DNA from: Utricularia gibba
Lineage: Eukaryota > Streptophyta > Magnoliopsida > Lamiales > Lentibulariaceae
Length of the DNA: 64,000 nucleotides
Assembly (NCBI GenBank): GCA_002189035.1
Contig: NEEC01000016.1
Span: 1,116,001-1,180,000, forward strand
Direction of reading: 5' to 3'
Positions 1 through 11,900 of the stretch are shown one piece after another. Each line of letters begins with the position of its first letter. The first letter of the stretch is position 1. The position numbers and the translations under genes were made by a program. The notes under the pieces are model-generated. The model searched no databases. It saw nothing but the letters and a program-made list of their open reading frames with translations, and was not told the origin of the DNA.

Positions 1-1114
1 AGAGGTGCGCAGACTTCTTGGTGCAGGTTCATCCATGTCCTTGGCTTCGATTGCCCGAGCAGCGGCGGAAGACCGTGGAGGAGCCTCAGGAGGTCCAAAA
101 ATATCACTGCCACAGAGCTCTTTAGATTTTGCATCCGAGTGATATTTATGAGTTCTGCTATCAGAATCACTCTCTTGAGTTCCACTCAGTTCCCGCTGCT
201 TCGCCACCTCGGCAATTGAGGTTGCTTTCCTAGGAGAGATTCTTTCCTCGCTGCCGAATGAAATCTGACTAATCCCATTTGCGACTTGCTGACAATAAAT
301 CAGTGAAGATGAGCTTGCTGATCAGTTTGTCACCCAAATACTCTCACCAGCATACTTGGAATTCATTTACAACGAAGTGCGAAGATACCTGCACGATACG
401 CACAGAAGTTCGGTTTTCAGAATTCCCAGGTTTGGTTGATTCGTCTCCACCATCAGCTGAAAATATCCTGCTCCCTGTCATCTCCTTCATCTTATACCCT
501 GAACAGGGTTTCCTGAAGGAGGAAACAGATCATTAAACCGTCTAATGATTATTGTCATTATGAGTGCACAGACGAGTGATGTCAGCGATTAGCAACCAAA
601 TCCACGTCGTTGAAAACAAAAAGCGAGCCGGCAATTAACGCTAGGGCTCTTCAATTTGGGGGATAAAGTAATCGCAGTTATGAATTTGTGGCTCAACCAC
701 CAGCATTGTAGTCATTGAGAGCTTCCTTGAGTTCCAAAAAGCAATGCAGCACGATGAAAACATCAACCAGAAAGCAGATCTACACGTGAAAAAGAGCAAG
801 CCAAGCACGAAAATCGAATTCCACTGTTTACCTCTTATTAAGGCTCTCGGCTTCCTCATCCGTGATCTGTCCTCCGAAGAGTACCTTATCAATTCCATTG
901 GACGGCTACAGCCAAACCGAAAAGAATGAGAGTGAAAGAAAAGCAGCAGTACAACGCTGGACGAGCGCCGAAAGCGTACCTGAGATGAACGGACGGCGAG
1001 ACGAGAAACATCTTCCACGGAGGAGGAGTCTCCAGCAACCGGCGGATCCTCAGACCACGTGAGTAGATCTGACGTACAAGCGTGCGACCTCCGAATAGCC
1101 GTAGACCCCTCCAT
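1..1114 (-). CDS. DUF4057 / HN1-like (Jupiter-type) protein, 5' part; runs off left edge
   Basis: Partial gene; the C-terminal part lies beyond position 1. Exons on the minus strand are 980-1114, 832-905, 389-512 and <1-288. Donors are GT, acceptors AG, and the phases (0, 2, 0) join exactly. Exon 1 begins MEGSTAIRRSHACTSDLLTW, matching the plant DUF4057 signature (MERS-P-RKPHTSTADLLTWSE). Exons 2 and 3 give SNGIDKVLFGGQITDEEAES and KPCSGYKMKEMTGSRIF, and exon 4 has SDIFGPPEAPPRS. DUF4057 proteins resemble animal HN1/Jupiter microtubule-associated proteins; their plant role is poorly known, so no function is assigned. The start is the ATG at 1112-1114, immediately before the family signature. 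No break is seen in the visible part. Confidence 0.88.
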
Positions 1115-3056
1115 TGTAACCTCCGCCCGCAGCTCCCTCCAAGGTGTTTCAGTTCCCCGTTTCAAAATGCTCCCTTTGTCTTTGTCGCAGTATCTTTTAA
1201 AATTACCTTGTGACCCCCCAGAATACCATAATTCTACTTTGACCTACCAAAAAATGAAATACTCGAATTTTTTCATTAACATGCTATTTTACAATTTTCA
1301 GAAGGTTTTTCCACTTGTTTTTACAAATTTCAGTTCAAATCCTATTTGGTTTTACTTTTTGAATATTAATTTTTTATAATAAAACTGTTTTTAAGTAATT
1401 TTTTAGAAACAGAAGTTATTCCACACTAAAATAATAATTATTAATACCTTCCAATTTTTTTAAAATAAAAAAAATGATTCTACTTTTTTTTAATCATAAA
1501 TTTCTCGTACTTGACAACAAAACTATTTTTAAAACGTTTTTCTATAAACCTACACTGTTCCAAATATACACTAAAATAATAATTATTAAAACCTCCACCC
1601 AAATCATAACCCTAATTAATATTTTGTTTAGTTATGCTTATAGAAATTCAGAGACATTCTTCTAATAAAACATAAGCTATATCCCTCTAATTTTTTTTAA
1701 TCATAAATTGCTCGTATTTGACAACAAAATTATTTTTAAAACATTTTTCTATAAGCACAAACGGTTCTAAATTTACTCTAAAATAATAATTATTAAAACC
1801 CCCACCCAAATCGTATCCCTAATTAATATTTGTTTGGTTTTATTTCTAAACATTTAGAGAATTTCTTCTAGAAAAACCATTTCAAAAATGTTTTTTAATA
1901 AGCAAAAGGTGTCCTAAAATAATGATTATTAATCCCCCCCCCAAATCATAACCCTAATTAATAAGCATGGCCTGGGCTGGCCTCTAATCCTGTTGTGGTT
2001 AACCTAAGTTGCACCTTGTAGGTACAGCCACCACTTTAGGTTTGCCAACCCTCTCTATACCTAGTTACTCTCCTCCATTTTTCGTTTTAAAAAAAATCAT
2101 ATTAATTTGAATAATGCTTCTCCATTTGAGCCCTATGCTCCTCTATAGTTCATGCTCATTTTGCACCCTTGTAATCTTGATAACATGTTTTCGACATACG
2201 AAAATACGATTCGAGGGCGCTCTATAGATTGGGTTTGTTATAAGGGTGATTCAGAGGGATTGGAGCTAAGATTTGCTTTAAAGTCATTGTTAACTTGTAA
2301 TTTATTTGGAGATCAAGATTCCTTGTGGTCTCTTGTGCTAGGTGTTTAATTTGTTTGAAATTTGTGAAGGATATCACCCCTTTGTCAAGATCCCTAGCCC
2401 CCCCCAATCACCACTGGTTCCTTTGTCATAAAGTAATGCACTATCTGCACTTATCACCTAACTAATGCACTCAAATGGGCACTGAACCTGCTCCCAACTA
2501 TTCCATCCATGTTACTGGCTTTAACAAGTGCTGTTGTTGCAGTTTGAGGGGGAGGTGATCTAGGGTTTGATCTGTTGGATAATTATAATTGATGTGAGAT
2601 TGAAAAGGACTTCTGCAAGTTGAGAAGCTAGATTTTTAGGGTTTTGGGAGCTGCATGTTGCTGTCATAAGTTAGCCAGAAGCAGGAGGAGTGAAATAAAG
2701 AAGCAACCAGACAGACACAAAGAGTGGGGCTTGTTTTCCTCAAAACCTAGATCTGAAAGTGGGAACTTGATGAGAAAGACCTTTTGATGCTCATACTGGG
2801 AGCGCAGCAGAATAACAGGAGTTATACAATGTATTATATGATGGGAAAAGGGGGATGATTCCTCTGAAATTTGCAATACACAGAACTCAAAGATCCAAAG
2901 ATGATGTGTTCTCATCTTTTGGAAAGCTGAGTTTTTTAGCATGATGAAGATCTGATAAATAATTCCCTTGTCAAGATTCAGCTCTCTTTTGTGTTTTTTT
3001 CAATTGCTTTAATCATATCCCTCATCATACTTTCACAACTACAATCATTTCATTGC
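1115..3056. other. AT-rich spacer without a supported gene
   Basis: Between two diverging minus-strand genes I see no supportable coding region. The first half holds an AT-rich tandem repeat (annotated separately). About 2150-2400 and 2660-2940 contain only short unsupported open frames. The right part is probably the 3' UTR of the VQ gene. Confidence 0.6.
1421..1952. repeat. AT-rich tandem repeat, period about 207 bp, roughly 2.5 units
   Basis: The string taatcataaa recurs at 1491 and 1698, and attattaaaacc ends at 1593 and 1800. Both pairs are 207 bp apart. A third, internally deleted partial unit ends near 1952 with the same ccaaatc..accctaattaat block, and another partial copy starts at about 1421. 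The units are diverged but clearly homologous. No coding potential is seen. Confidence 0.75.
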
Positions 3057-3955
3057 TCATCTCCACTGCGATGAGCATATCCATGATGCACCGTAGGCTG
3101 CTGCACTTTCACGGCCATTTGCTGCAGCGTTCTCCGGGGGTTTTCCGCCGGGATAGTTCGACGTCGATGTTCCCACTAATCCTCTGCCACTGGTATCTCT
3201 CAAGCTTAGACCGTATCCCCCATTAAAGGCGGTATCCTTATCGCCTCCGTTCTGAAGTTGTAGTTGATCGGTGAAGATGAGATTGTGGGGTTCTTCTGAG
3301 AACCCCATCTTGGGTTGTTGAGTGAAAACCAAATCTGATTTTGTGCCGAGAATTGGAGAGACGGAAAAGGGGAATCTTGGGTTTGATTGGCTGTTCAAGT
3401 TGGATGTGTAAAAGGAAGATGGATCCGTGGAGGGAGAAACGAAGCTGTTTCTCGCCGGCGGCGGAGGGTGGAATTGCATTTTTTCGGCAAAAGGGAATCG
3501 AAGGTATTGCGGCGGCGGTGTCGGAGAAGTCGTGTCAGATGATCTGAGACTACTACCGAACAGATCGAGCCTTCTTCGAGTGAAAGGGGAGTTGGTGAAG
3601 GATAGAGACGGTATACCTGTGAATTCCTGAACCATTGCTCGGAAATTAGTGGTATCCGTCGTCAACACGGTCGTCGGCGCTCGCCTGGAAGCACGTGATC
3701 TCTTTTTCGAGTTACGCACCGCCGTAGACGCCGCGGGTTCCTCCCCAAGGATGAGAGGTGGCGGTGCCCCGGAAACCGGGGAGGAGGGGGGCCGGCTGTA
3801 ACGATCATGCCGGGATTCCTGCTCTGATTGATATACTCATCGAACAGCTGCTGGTCCGAGACGCGGGCATCGTTTATGAAGGCCACCGCAGCACGTGAGT
3901 CGTACTCGTCGTCTCCGCCGCTGGACGACTGCAAACTCCCACTACCAGAATCCAT
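3057..3955 (-). CDS. VQ-motif protein (reading frame broken once in a G/C run)
   Basis: VQ proteins are plant transcriptional cofactors, mostly partners of WRKY factors and MAP kinase substrates. The start ATG at 3953-3955 gives MDSGSGSLQSSSGGDDEYDS, the usual N-terminus of one VQ subgroup. The core reads RASRRAPTTVLTTDTTNF followed by the VQ motif FRAMVQEFTG, at about residues 105-114 of an expected protein near 299 aa. The C-terminus ends at the stop at 3057. There is a single exon, as usual for plant VQ genes. The N-terminal frame and the VQ frame are offset by one base. The switch point is in or near a six-G run at 3786-3791 (C6 in the coding sense), and one extra base there would join them. 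Sequencing error is the likeliest cause; a true null allele is possible. Confidence 0.85.
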
Positions 3956-4536
3956 TCCTCTAACCCAGAAACACAAAAAACACGCAAAAAGCTTCTCCCT
4001 TTTCACCGAAATTCAGATCCCAGATACAAAAGACCAAGCAAGGTGGAGTAAAAGCAGAGTTAGAGCAGAAAACAACATACTAGGTAGGGTTGAGGGAAGA
4101 AGACGAAGAAGCAGAGGGCTCATCCACCAATTATTTTCATATGTAAAGACACGACGATCGTATCATGATATCATTTCAAATTATTTAATTATTTTTGTAA
4201 ATTCATTTTCTCCCCCTCGATTATTATATAATTTTTTTTACATCCCGAAACAGTATATTACCCTTTTGCCCTTCACGTGGACTGAAATTAATATGATTAA
4301 ATATAGACAGAGAAGACATTTGATAAGATGTCGGTAGGAACATTTTTTAAAATCATTTTATAATTTTGGAAATAATGGTTTCCTGGGCACCACACAATAT
4401 ATTATAATATTTTATTATATTAAAGTACTATTTTCTTCACTTTTATTATAAAATATTACTCGTCAGGATTATCCGGAATTTCGTCGTACAAAAAGGTAGA
4501 GAAAAGTCTTCATGAACCGGACCGGAAACGGCCCGG

Positions 4537-4552
4537 GCCCCTAGCTAGGGGC
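4537..4552. repeat. Perfect 16-bp GC-rich palindrome
   Basis: GCCCCTAGCTAGGGGC reads identically on both strands. It lies within a short GC-rich island, about 28 bp upstream of ctataaatg, in otherwise AT-rich spacer. It could be part of a stray core promoter, but no gene follows. Confidence 0.6.
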
Positions 4553-4974
4553 TCGCGTCCACCCAGTCTACGCCCCAAGCTATAAATGCAATCGGATCGA
4601 CTCCGGCCACATACCACACACTTCGGATGTGGGAGTGGTAAATTTTCGTTTTTAACCGCGGTTAAATTTCATTTACGCGGGTCAGATTAGAAATGGGAAA
4701 ATTGGTCTTAATTAACAGTGATTTAATTCTTAATGTTTCGTAATCATTTCCAATTAGTTAATAATATTTGAAAATTGAGTTAAAACAATCTCTATTATTT
4801 ATATTAATGATACAATTGATCAATTATAATTAGTATATTAAAAATTGGGGATCAATGATCATCAAATATATTTGATTTTTAAATACTGAAAATCAATTAT
4901 AATTAGTATGTAAATAGTGAAATAAAAAAATAATTGAATTAAAAAAATTATAAAGTAAATATGTTAAATATTGT

Positions 4975-5480
4975 TATGGGTGAAATTGGTATCCGATGAG
5001 AGCCCGATTTTAGGTGTTAGGCGCGGTCAGGAATGCCACACTTAGTCACCTTCTTCACGGTTGGTACGATTAAAATAAGAGTGAGCAAGGATTTTTTACG
5101 TGGAAACCGCCGGAGAGTGGGAAAAACCACAGAGCTACCGGAACTCGCCGGAAAATAGTTTCACTAGATAGAGGTCGCGAAAAGTAGAATACAACTTGAA
5201 GAAATCTTTTGAGTCCAACCCATTTCTTGTCATAATTCCGTCTATTTATAGGAGAGCTTACTCTGACCGAATTCTGGTGTCTGCAAATATCGGTTGCTTT
5301 CTGCTCCTGTTATACGATCTCGCTTTTCAGATATCGGCCGCCTGTTATGCCATAATTCGACCGCTTTTCAAACTATGTCATATGGCCATACCTATCAGAT
5401 TTCTGACAGACGTCGATCTGTCGTCTGGCGTTATTACTTCGGGATCTCTTTTGGCAGCCTTTTAGGAACCGATTACCCTT
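4975..5480. mobile_element. Possible LTR fragment of a retrotransposon (no protein genes)
   Basis: This block is more GC-rich than its flanks. It contains ttttttacgtggaaaccgcc followed by gagagtgggaaaaaccac, and ctatttatagg at about 5243. Phrases of this kind, such as 'tttacgtggttc', are common in plant Copia LTRs. I see no matching second LTR, primer-binding site or gag/pol reading frame, so this is a weak call based on composition and style. Confidence 0.3.
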
Positions 5481-6180
5481 GGCCGATTTTTACTTTGTCA
5501 AATATATCAAAATATAGAAACTAAATATATAGGATAGGCTAAAATTTTAGAATTAATAGTGACGATTTAAAAAAAATAAAAGGTTAGTTTGTATACCTCC
5601 TACGCCCTTGGACGAAGTAGGAGAAGTTGCGATTTTTTTTGGGATTTAATTAAATTGATAAAATAAAATCTATAAAAATATTCAAACCAAGTAGGCCCTA
5701 GGGAGTGGGTGGGGTGGACCCCTGCGCCACCCAGGGCCCACCGGAGAAGATATGGTTTTAGGTGTGCTGCCCTGACCGGCTGACCCCTCCCATGTTTTGA
5801 AAAAAACAAATTTTAAAATTATGATAATATTTGAATTAAATTAGATTAAAATACTCTTGAATTACTTTAGATCGCAAACCACTCATGAAATTGATTTACG
5901 ATTTTTTTGATCATTTAAAATACGAACCTTCATAATGAGCAATTGTACGTCTTATATTTTTATTTAGGGAGTGTTTGTATCATTATGTTTTAATTTTTTT
6001 AATAAAATAGAACTTAATTTGAAAAGTGAGATTTAGGAATATTTAATTATATAGTTTTAATTAATGATACATATAAATTAACTATATTTAGATAAATATG
6101 CATAATATAATTTAAATTAAAAACATGTTTGGTATATATATTTTGTAGATATATATTTAAAATTTTAAACATATTATTTC

Positions 6181-6620
6181 GAAACTATTTTGGAACTCAT
6201 CACATTGAGGCATTAAAACCTGACAGTTCAATGAACCATAGGTGCTGTAAAGATGGTTATATATTAGATTTCAAGAGAATACTTTAAGGACGTAATGATT
6301 AAAATATTACGATATCTTTTAAACCGTAATGATTTTTATTGTTCGTAATATATCGTTTTGAATCTTATTATGAACCTGTTGTGTTGAGGCATGACAGTGT
6401 GGTGGTCTTATTAAACATGGATGCTTAAAAGATCATCTTATGTTAATCTTAAGGAAAGGTCCTTATTAACGGGACTTCAAAATATTACAAAATCTTTCAA
6501 AGCATAATAATTCTCATCATCTACAGTATTTCATTTTGAAACTTATTTCAAACTCATAGCATTGAGTTATGAGAGACCAATGGTCTGATGAACCATGGGA
6601 AAATAATTTTGAAAAATATT
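6181..6620. repeat. Diverged tandem repeat, period about 179 bp, three units
   Basis: Related phrases begin at 6181 (gaaactattttggaactcat), 6360 (gaatcttattatgaacctgt) and 6538 (gaaacttatttcaaactcat). Each is followed by a version of 'attgaggcat..' and then a 'gaaccat(a/g)gg..'-like line. The spacings are 179 and 178 bp. The units are old and diverged; no function is assigned. Confidence 0.65.
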
Positions 6621-6980
6621 AGATAGGTTATAGTGTAATGCAAATATTTTACATATTGGAATCCAGCCCTAATGTAGGCCCATAGAGCAGTGGGTGAGTT
6701 TGATGCATGTTGAACTCTGGGGCTCAATATGGTAAGCCCAAAAAATAATGGGCCGATTCGCAGCATCTGGCGAGCCCAATATTTATATGACAAAGCGTTT
6801 TCCATGGGTCTTGTTTCCTGTGCTCAAATTCTGGTCAGACAAACAGCAGCAAGCCTTTCAGACAGTGGAACAACGGGAGGGGCAACACTGCGTCAAAAGG
6901 AAGAAGAGTAGCACGACAAGGATACAATAGTGCATGAAACGAGAGAAAGAGAACCGACATCTTTGTCGTCTTCAGTTCAT

Positions 6981-7821
6981 TCAAACATCTTCCTGGTACT
7001 TCTGGAGGACCTGGGGGCAGCTTGCTAAGGGCGTGTTCTTAAGGAATCCCATGGCATTGGCAAACCTGTGGTTCGATGTCATGCCGTTGTATCCGGTGAG
7101 GATGACGCGGGACCGATCGCGCCCTGCGTCCGGTGTGCTGCATTCGGGGTCGGAACTCCTCAGTAGCACGGCATCGCAGATGTCGTCGCCCCGGTCGCTC
7201 GTCACCGGGATCATGTAGTGTCCGGTGGAGTCAGTCACACCGTCTTGAATGAAGGTGATCTGTGAAGTGCGAATGTCTCTGCATTCGATTCTTACAGTCG
7301 CACCTGACAGAGTAGTAGCACTGTAAACATGTAGGAGCAAACAACAACAGCAACAACAAAGCCTCGTTCTTTGCAGCTTGAGCGTAACAAGAAGAACGAG
7401 GCTTTATCGTGCAAGAGGGTGGCATTGAACAAATCACAGCAGAACCGGTAACGCGATCTTGAAATCCAAGGAGCCACCCACAGTTATCTCAAAAGAACTA
7501 ATCCAATCAAGTGAACAGAACGGTGGCCCAGATTCCAAGATACACTGAATGAAGAAAGCGTTAAAACTTCCCAACAATTGTTCAAATCCAGGTTCAGATC
7601 CGTTGAAAATGTGCCAAAATACGGAAACCCACACACAATCCAATGAACAAGCAGCTTGCATACATACCAGTCATGTACTTGGTGACCTCCGTTTCAAAGC
7701 CGCAGCGACAAGTATCGCAGTAGACGGCGCCCTTCACTACAAACGGGTGGGTAACAGAGCTGGCGCTTGCAATTGCAGGGACGAAGCAAATCAGGAACAG
7801 CACGAAAGAAAGCTTCGCCAT
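6981..7821 (-). CDS. Pollen Ole e 1 / LAT52-type extracellular protein
   Basis: Two exons on the minus strand: 7668-7821 and 6981-7303, joined in phase 1 (donor G|GTATGT, acceptor CTGTCAG|GT), giving 158 aa. MAKLSFVLFLICFVPAIASA is a clear signal peptide. The mature protein begins near HPFVVKGAVYCDTCRCGFET, the Ole e 1 domain hallmark (G-VYCDTC--GFET). It continues with ATVRIECRD, GVTDSTGHYMIPV, DDICDAVLLRSSD and a terminal CPQVL. Conserved cysteines are present. Ole e 1-like proteins are secreted, often in pollen tubes and other tissues, and may affect hydration or wall growth; this copy's role is unknown. An earlier ttacag acceptor exists but would put the exon out of frame. Confidence 0.92.
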
Positions 7822-8035
7822 TTCCGCTGAGGAGAAGCAATCTGAGCAACCGCGCAACCGAAGGGAAAGGGAAAGAGACCACACTGGACCAGCTGGGCCG
7901 TCACATGGGCTGTTGCAAATGATTAGGTAGAAACCTCTTTTTCAACCGCCACTCAACGCTCTTTATTATATTCAAAATACTCGTTTTAATTAATGGATTT
8001 TCAATTTTTTTTTTTAGGAAAATTTGAACCTTCTC

Positions 8036-8347
8036 TTAAACAGCACGACACCATGGTAGCATTCTTCTTCGTTCCTCCGACCAGGCGCACCTTATCTTAA
8101 AACTTGGATCATCGATCGGTGCTCCTCCCACCTCCGCCCTGTCTCCGGCACCGACTTGTTGCCGGTGCTCAGCCCGCCCTTGCGTCCCATTTCCCAGTTT
8201 CTGCCTCCTGGTTTGCCCTCTACGGCTCCTTCCTTCAGCTAGATGTTCTTGGGCCTCCGAGCTTTTGCCGCCGGTACCGCCCGGCACCACTGTCTTCTCA
8301 TGCTTCTCCCTCGCGTCCAGCTCGCGCCTCTCCTGCTCCGAAGACAT
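8036..8347 (-). pseudogene. Em-like group 1 LEA protein, frame-disrupted and intronless
   Basis: Starting at the ATG 8345-8347 the reading gives MSSEQERRELDAREKHEKTV, then VPGGTGGKSSEAQEHLAEGR, SRRGQTRRQKLG, and later GAPIDDPSFK. These are the N-terminus and C-terminus of Em-type group 1 LEA proteins. The hallmark segment EMGRKGGLSTGNKS is present but in another frame. Two single-base losses, in GGG runs at about 8193-8195 and 8137-8139 (plus-strand CCC), would account for both frame switches. The usual stop after the final K is missing, and the reading runs to 8036. I see no intron, although Em genes I know usually have one. No ACGTGG-type ABA element was noticed just upstream. It may be a retrocopy relic, or a gene with sequence errors. 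Confidence 0.7.
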
Positions 8348-8997
8348 CGTGTGTCTTGTCAGGTAAGGGAATGCGAATGTGTCTCCAAACATCCGGCTCC
8401 TGTGCACTGCTTTATAGCACAAAAAACCCACAGGAGTTGGAGATGCGTGGGGTACTATGTGCAAAAGGACAGCAAAAGTGCTTAGAGGCACCATTCCAGA
8501 CATTGCCTGATCAAAATCTCGGCCATCTTCATATTTATTGCATTCTTATGTTGCAAAACATGGAAAAGTCATTCATTAGTTTCCACATAATTTCGATTGC
8601 CACTAGAAATATTTGGGCCATCTCGTGTCTAGGGTGTATCTGTGGTCAAGAACGCCCTTTTGTTTCTTCAATCATTCCATGGGCACATCCCTGGGGCTAC
8701 AACTTGCATGCACAGTGGAAAGGCATAACAACAGACAGTGAAAAAACTCAGAGTAGGCATCACAAATGATTCAACACAGAGGAAGAAGGTAACTGGAGGT
8801 ACAGAGGAATGAATACACACCCAGTTTTGGGGACAATGCTCTAGTCGAACTTGCTTCTGTAGACAATACAATGGTACTATACACAAAAACAGCACATAAA
8901 TTAAGTAATTAAATGGAGACGAGATGAACAAAAACCTGTAAATTCTTTAGTTTTCATGTAGGATGGAAGCTGGCGGTGTTCTCTTATGGACATGTCG
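8348..8997. other. Spacer between Em remnant and CSI1 3' end
   Basis: No gene is supported. A 221-codon plus-strand open stretch covering 8104-8769 is mostly antisense to the Em remnant and has no family resemblance. The right part presumably includes the CSI1 3' UTR. Confidence 0.5.
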
Positions 8998-11900
8998 CTA
9001 CTTGTTTGACCACTGGATTTCGATTTCGAGGTTTCTTGAAGGCCCACTTTTGCTTTCAGGCAGCAGAGGGTACTCTCCGGCAACTGCCCCGACCATCACC
9101 ACACGGTCAATTTGGATTGTCACCTTCCCGAATGAGCTCTGGTTTGTCAAATCGATCAATGGGTGAGAAGTGAGAATGAGCACAAAGAGGAAACTTGTCT
9201 GGTTTGGCATATATTGTATGTGTACCTTTCCCATTTTGCTCTTGTTCTTGCATGAAATGTGAAGCTTCTGGCCTTTAGGTGGGCTTTCGAAGGACCAGGC
9301 GAAGCTCTCGTCCCACTCCGGGTTGGGGCCAGTGGACACGACCTGTTAAGCAGAAACATGTTCAGGCATTTCTTTTTTAACACGTGACCATGACGATGTA
9401 ACTGTAATCAACCTTTGTTTGTCTAGGGGGCGTGTTTCCAAGTGTAAGCTTGCAGTAAACACTGGGATTTCCAACAGACTGCCTCATGTTGTTTCCTCGC
9501 TTGATTATGACAACAAGAGTCCCTGGTAAGCATTGTAGCAAGAATTCAGCTTTCTCCTGGAAGCGTGGAGGTGCGGATTGTATCAAGTACTGTAAAGTTG
9601 GAATAGCATCAGCAGCAGCAATGGATTGGGCCCGAGAAACTTCAGCAGGACAAGCCGTCCATGCTTGCCTGAGAAGGAATAGAGCATCCAGCGCAGCTTC
9701 TTGGGTTGCTTCCGTACCCGTCTTGAGAGAAGTCACTAGATGAGGAATGCTTAAAATTGCAGGTTCGGATGCCCTGAGGCGGGGGAAGTTGCCATATAGC
9801 GCATTCAGAGCCTTCAGATACTCTTCGTTTACAGTGCCAGTAGCCCACAAGTCCTTCTCGATTGCAGCTGCAAGAGAACAAGATTCACCAACGCATTTAT
9901 AATCCACAACGTGATGCATAAATCATCCATTTCAATTAACCGGACATTCAAGCAGGAAAATGAAACCTTATTGGGGAGTTACCTGTGATTGCTCTCACAG
10001 TTTCGCTGGAAGCATATTCCTGAATAGTACTGCTCGAGAAAAGGAGCTTGATAAACATTGCTGCCTGGATTGATGTTTCAGGTTCACTAGAACTAATCAG
10101 GTCCAGTATAACCTGCACCCCACCTCCTTCTGCAACCGCCCTTTTATTTGACCGGCTGTACATCACCAGGTTCTGAAGAGCACATATAGCAACTACTTTC
10201 ATTTCCTCAGTTGGTTGATCTTCGAGCAAATTTACTAGTGCTCGGCATGCTGAAACAGCATCAGCAGTTCGAGCAAGAGCCTCGTTTTGGAATAAGTCGC
10301 CCAGTGCAAGTGTTGCCAGCAGCCTTGCTTGCTGGCCTTGTGTTTGAGGATCCAGAAGATACTGGGAGAGTGGCAAAATAGCAGATTTTGTAGCCTTAGA
10401 TTCTCTGATCTTTACATTGTTAAGTAGCACCTCAAGCAATCTTGCAGCTGTTTCCTCGCACTGATGACTCCTGAGAAGATCAAGGAGGGCCTCAATAGCG
10501 CCACTTTCAGCCATTGCTTGGGCACTTGTAGAGTCATCACTCTCCAAAACTAGAAGCGCATTGAGTGCACCAACCACAGTACTCTCTGAACCTGATCTGA
10601 GCAACCTAACCAGTACTGCAATGGGCACTTCCAGATAAAATTCAGAGCTGAACTTCAGAATGCTAGATAGTACGGAAGCAGCCGGCTCCCACAAGGCATG
10701 AGGGGTTAGGGGATCAGCTTGAAGTATGACTTTCGACAATTCATTCACACCACCTTCTTTTGCAATATCATTTGGCCAAGTAACTTCTAGACAGACAAGA
10801 GCTCTCACAGCTCTCTGTTGCAAAGCACTAATTCCAGAGCTAAGCATCCGCACAAGTGGGCCAATTGCCTGCTGTGCAAGTGGATCTTTCCGAAGATGTT
10901 CCTCCAAAAGCAGGTGAGATAGAAGCTCAGCAGCCAACTGCTGAACTGCTGTTGACGGTGAGTCAAGTAAAGGCAAGAGGGGTTCCAAAGCTTGATGAGG
11001 TGTTAGGCTGTAATCTGCACGACATTGTGGATGCTCTAAAATATTCACAAGTACTTGCAATGAGCTGTGCTGTCCATCTGGACCAAACTCAGATCTTGCA
11101 AGCAAATGGAGGAGAGGCTCAACAACTTTTGCTGCTGATGGACCTTTAGCAATGGAAGCATTATTAGTGAGTATTCTAAGTAATTCAGCAAAAGCAGCAC
11201 ACAAGAAATCTGGAGCTTCTTCAAGGATCTCGAGGACAGACTCTATAACGCCAGCTTTCACCATTTCAATCTTGCATACAGGCCTATCTCTACCTAACTT
11301 AACAAGAGCTCTTGACACAGCTTCATGGAGCAAATAACTTCGACCATGAAGAAGGCCTACAAGTGGGATCACAGCACTATGAGCAGCAACAAGCTCGGTG
11401 AGCTGCTCATCATCTAAAAGTTTATCCAGTGCACGAACAACAGAAAGCTGTGCTGGACTGTTCTCTATGACTAGGAGAGAAACCAACGGCTCAACACACC
11501 TAGCAGCTGCCACGGTAGATCTTATTCTCGTGTTGCCAAAAAGCACACAGCATAACTCAGCTGCATCGCCCTTCAGCTCCAATGAATAATTTGAAGAAAG
11601 AATCCTGCATAAGACATCAATAACATTCATCTCAATATCAACCACTACAAGAGCCTTTGATGGGTTTTCATTAAGGAGCCTAATCAGTGCAGCAATGGCT
11701 GCATGTTGCTCTTTCTCTAGACCTGTATTTAGAATCTCAACCAAAGGCTGAGCAGCTTGTCTTGCTGATTCAGTATTCCTCACATGATCAGCAGAAAATA
11801 AATTTTCCAAGGCTTTTGCAGCACTATATCTCGCTGCTCTTCCACCTAATCGAAGAACTGCTATAAGTTGACTGACAGCCCCAAATGCTGAGTCATGTCT

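Larger units (their letters stand above)
3956..6980. other. AT-rich spacer with repeats, no supported gene
   Basis: The left end is the VQ gene 5' leader and promoter. Farther right are a perfect 16-bp palindrome, a possible LTR fragment and a 179-bp tandem repeat, each listed separately. A TATAAA at about 4580 lies downstream of a GC-rich patch but leads into no recognisable gene. Confidence 0.55.

Noticed and set aside
8104-8769. 221-codon open stretch on the plus strand
   Set aside because: Its first third is antisense to the Em/LEA remnant, composition shifts midway, and no family resemblance or splice structure is seen.
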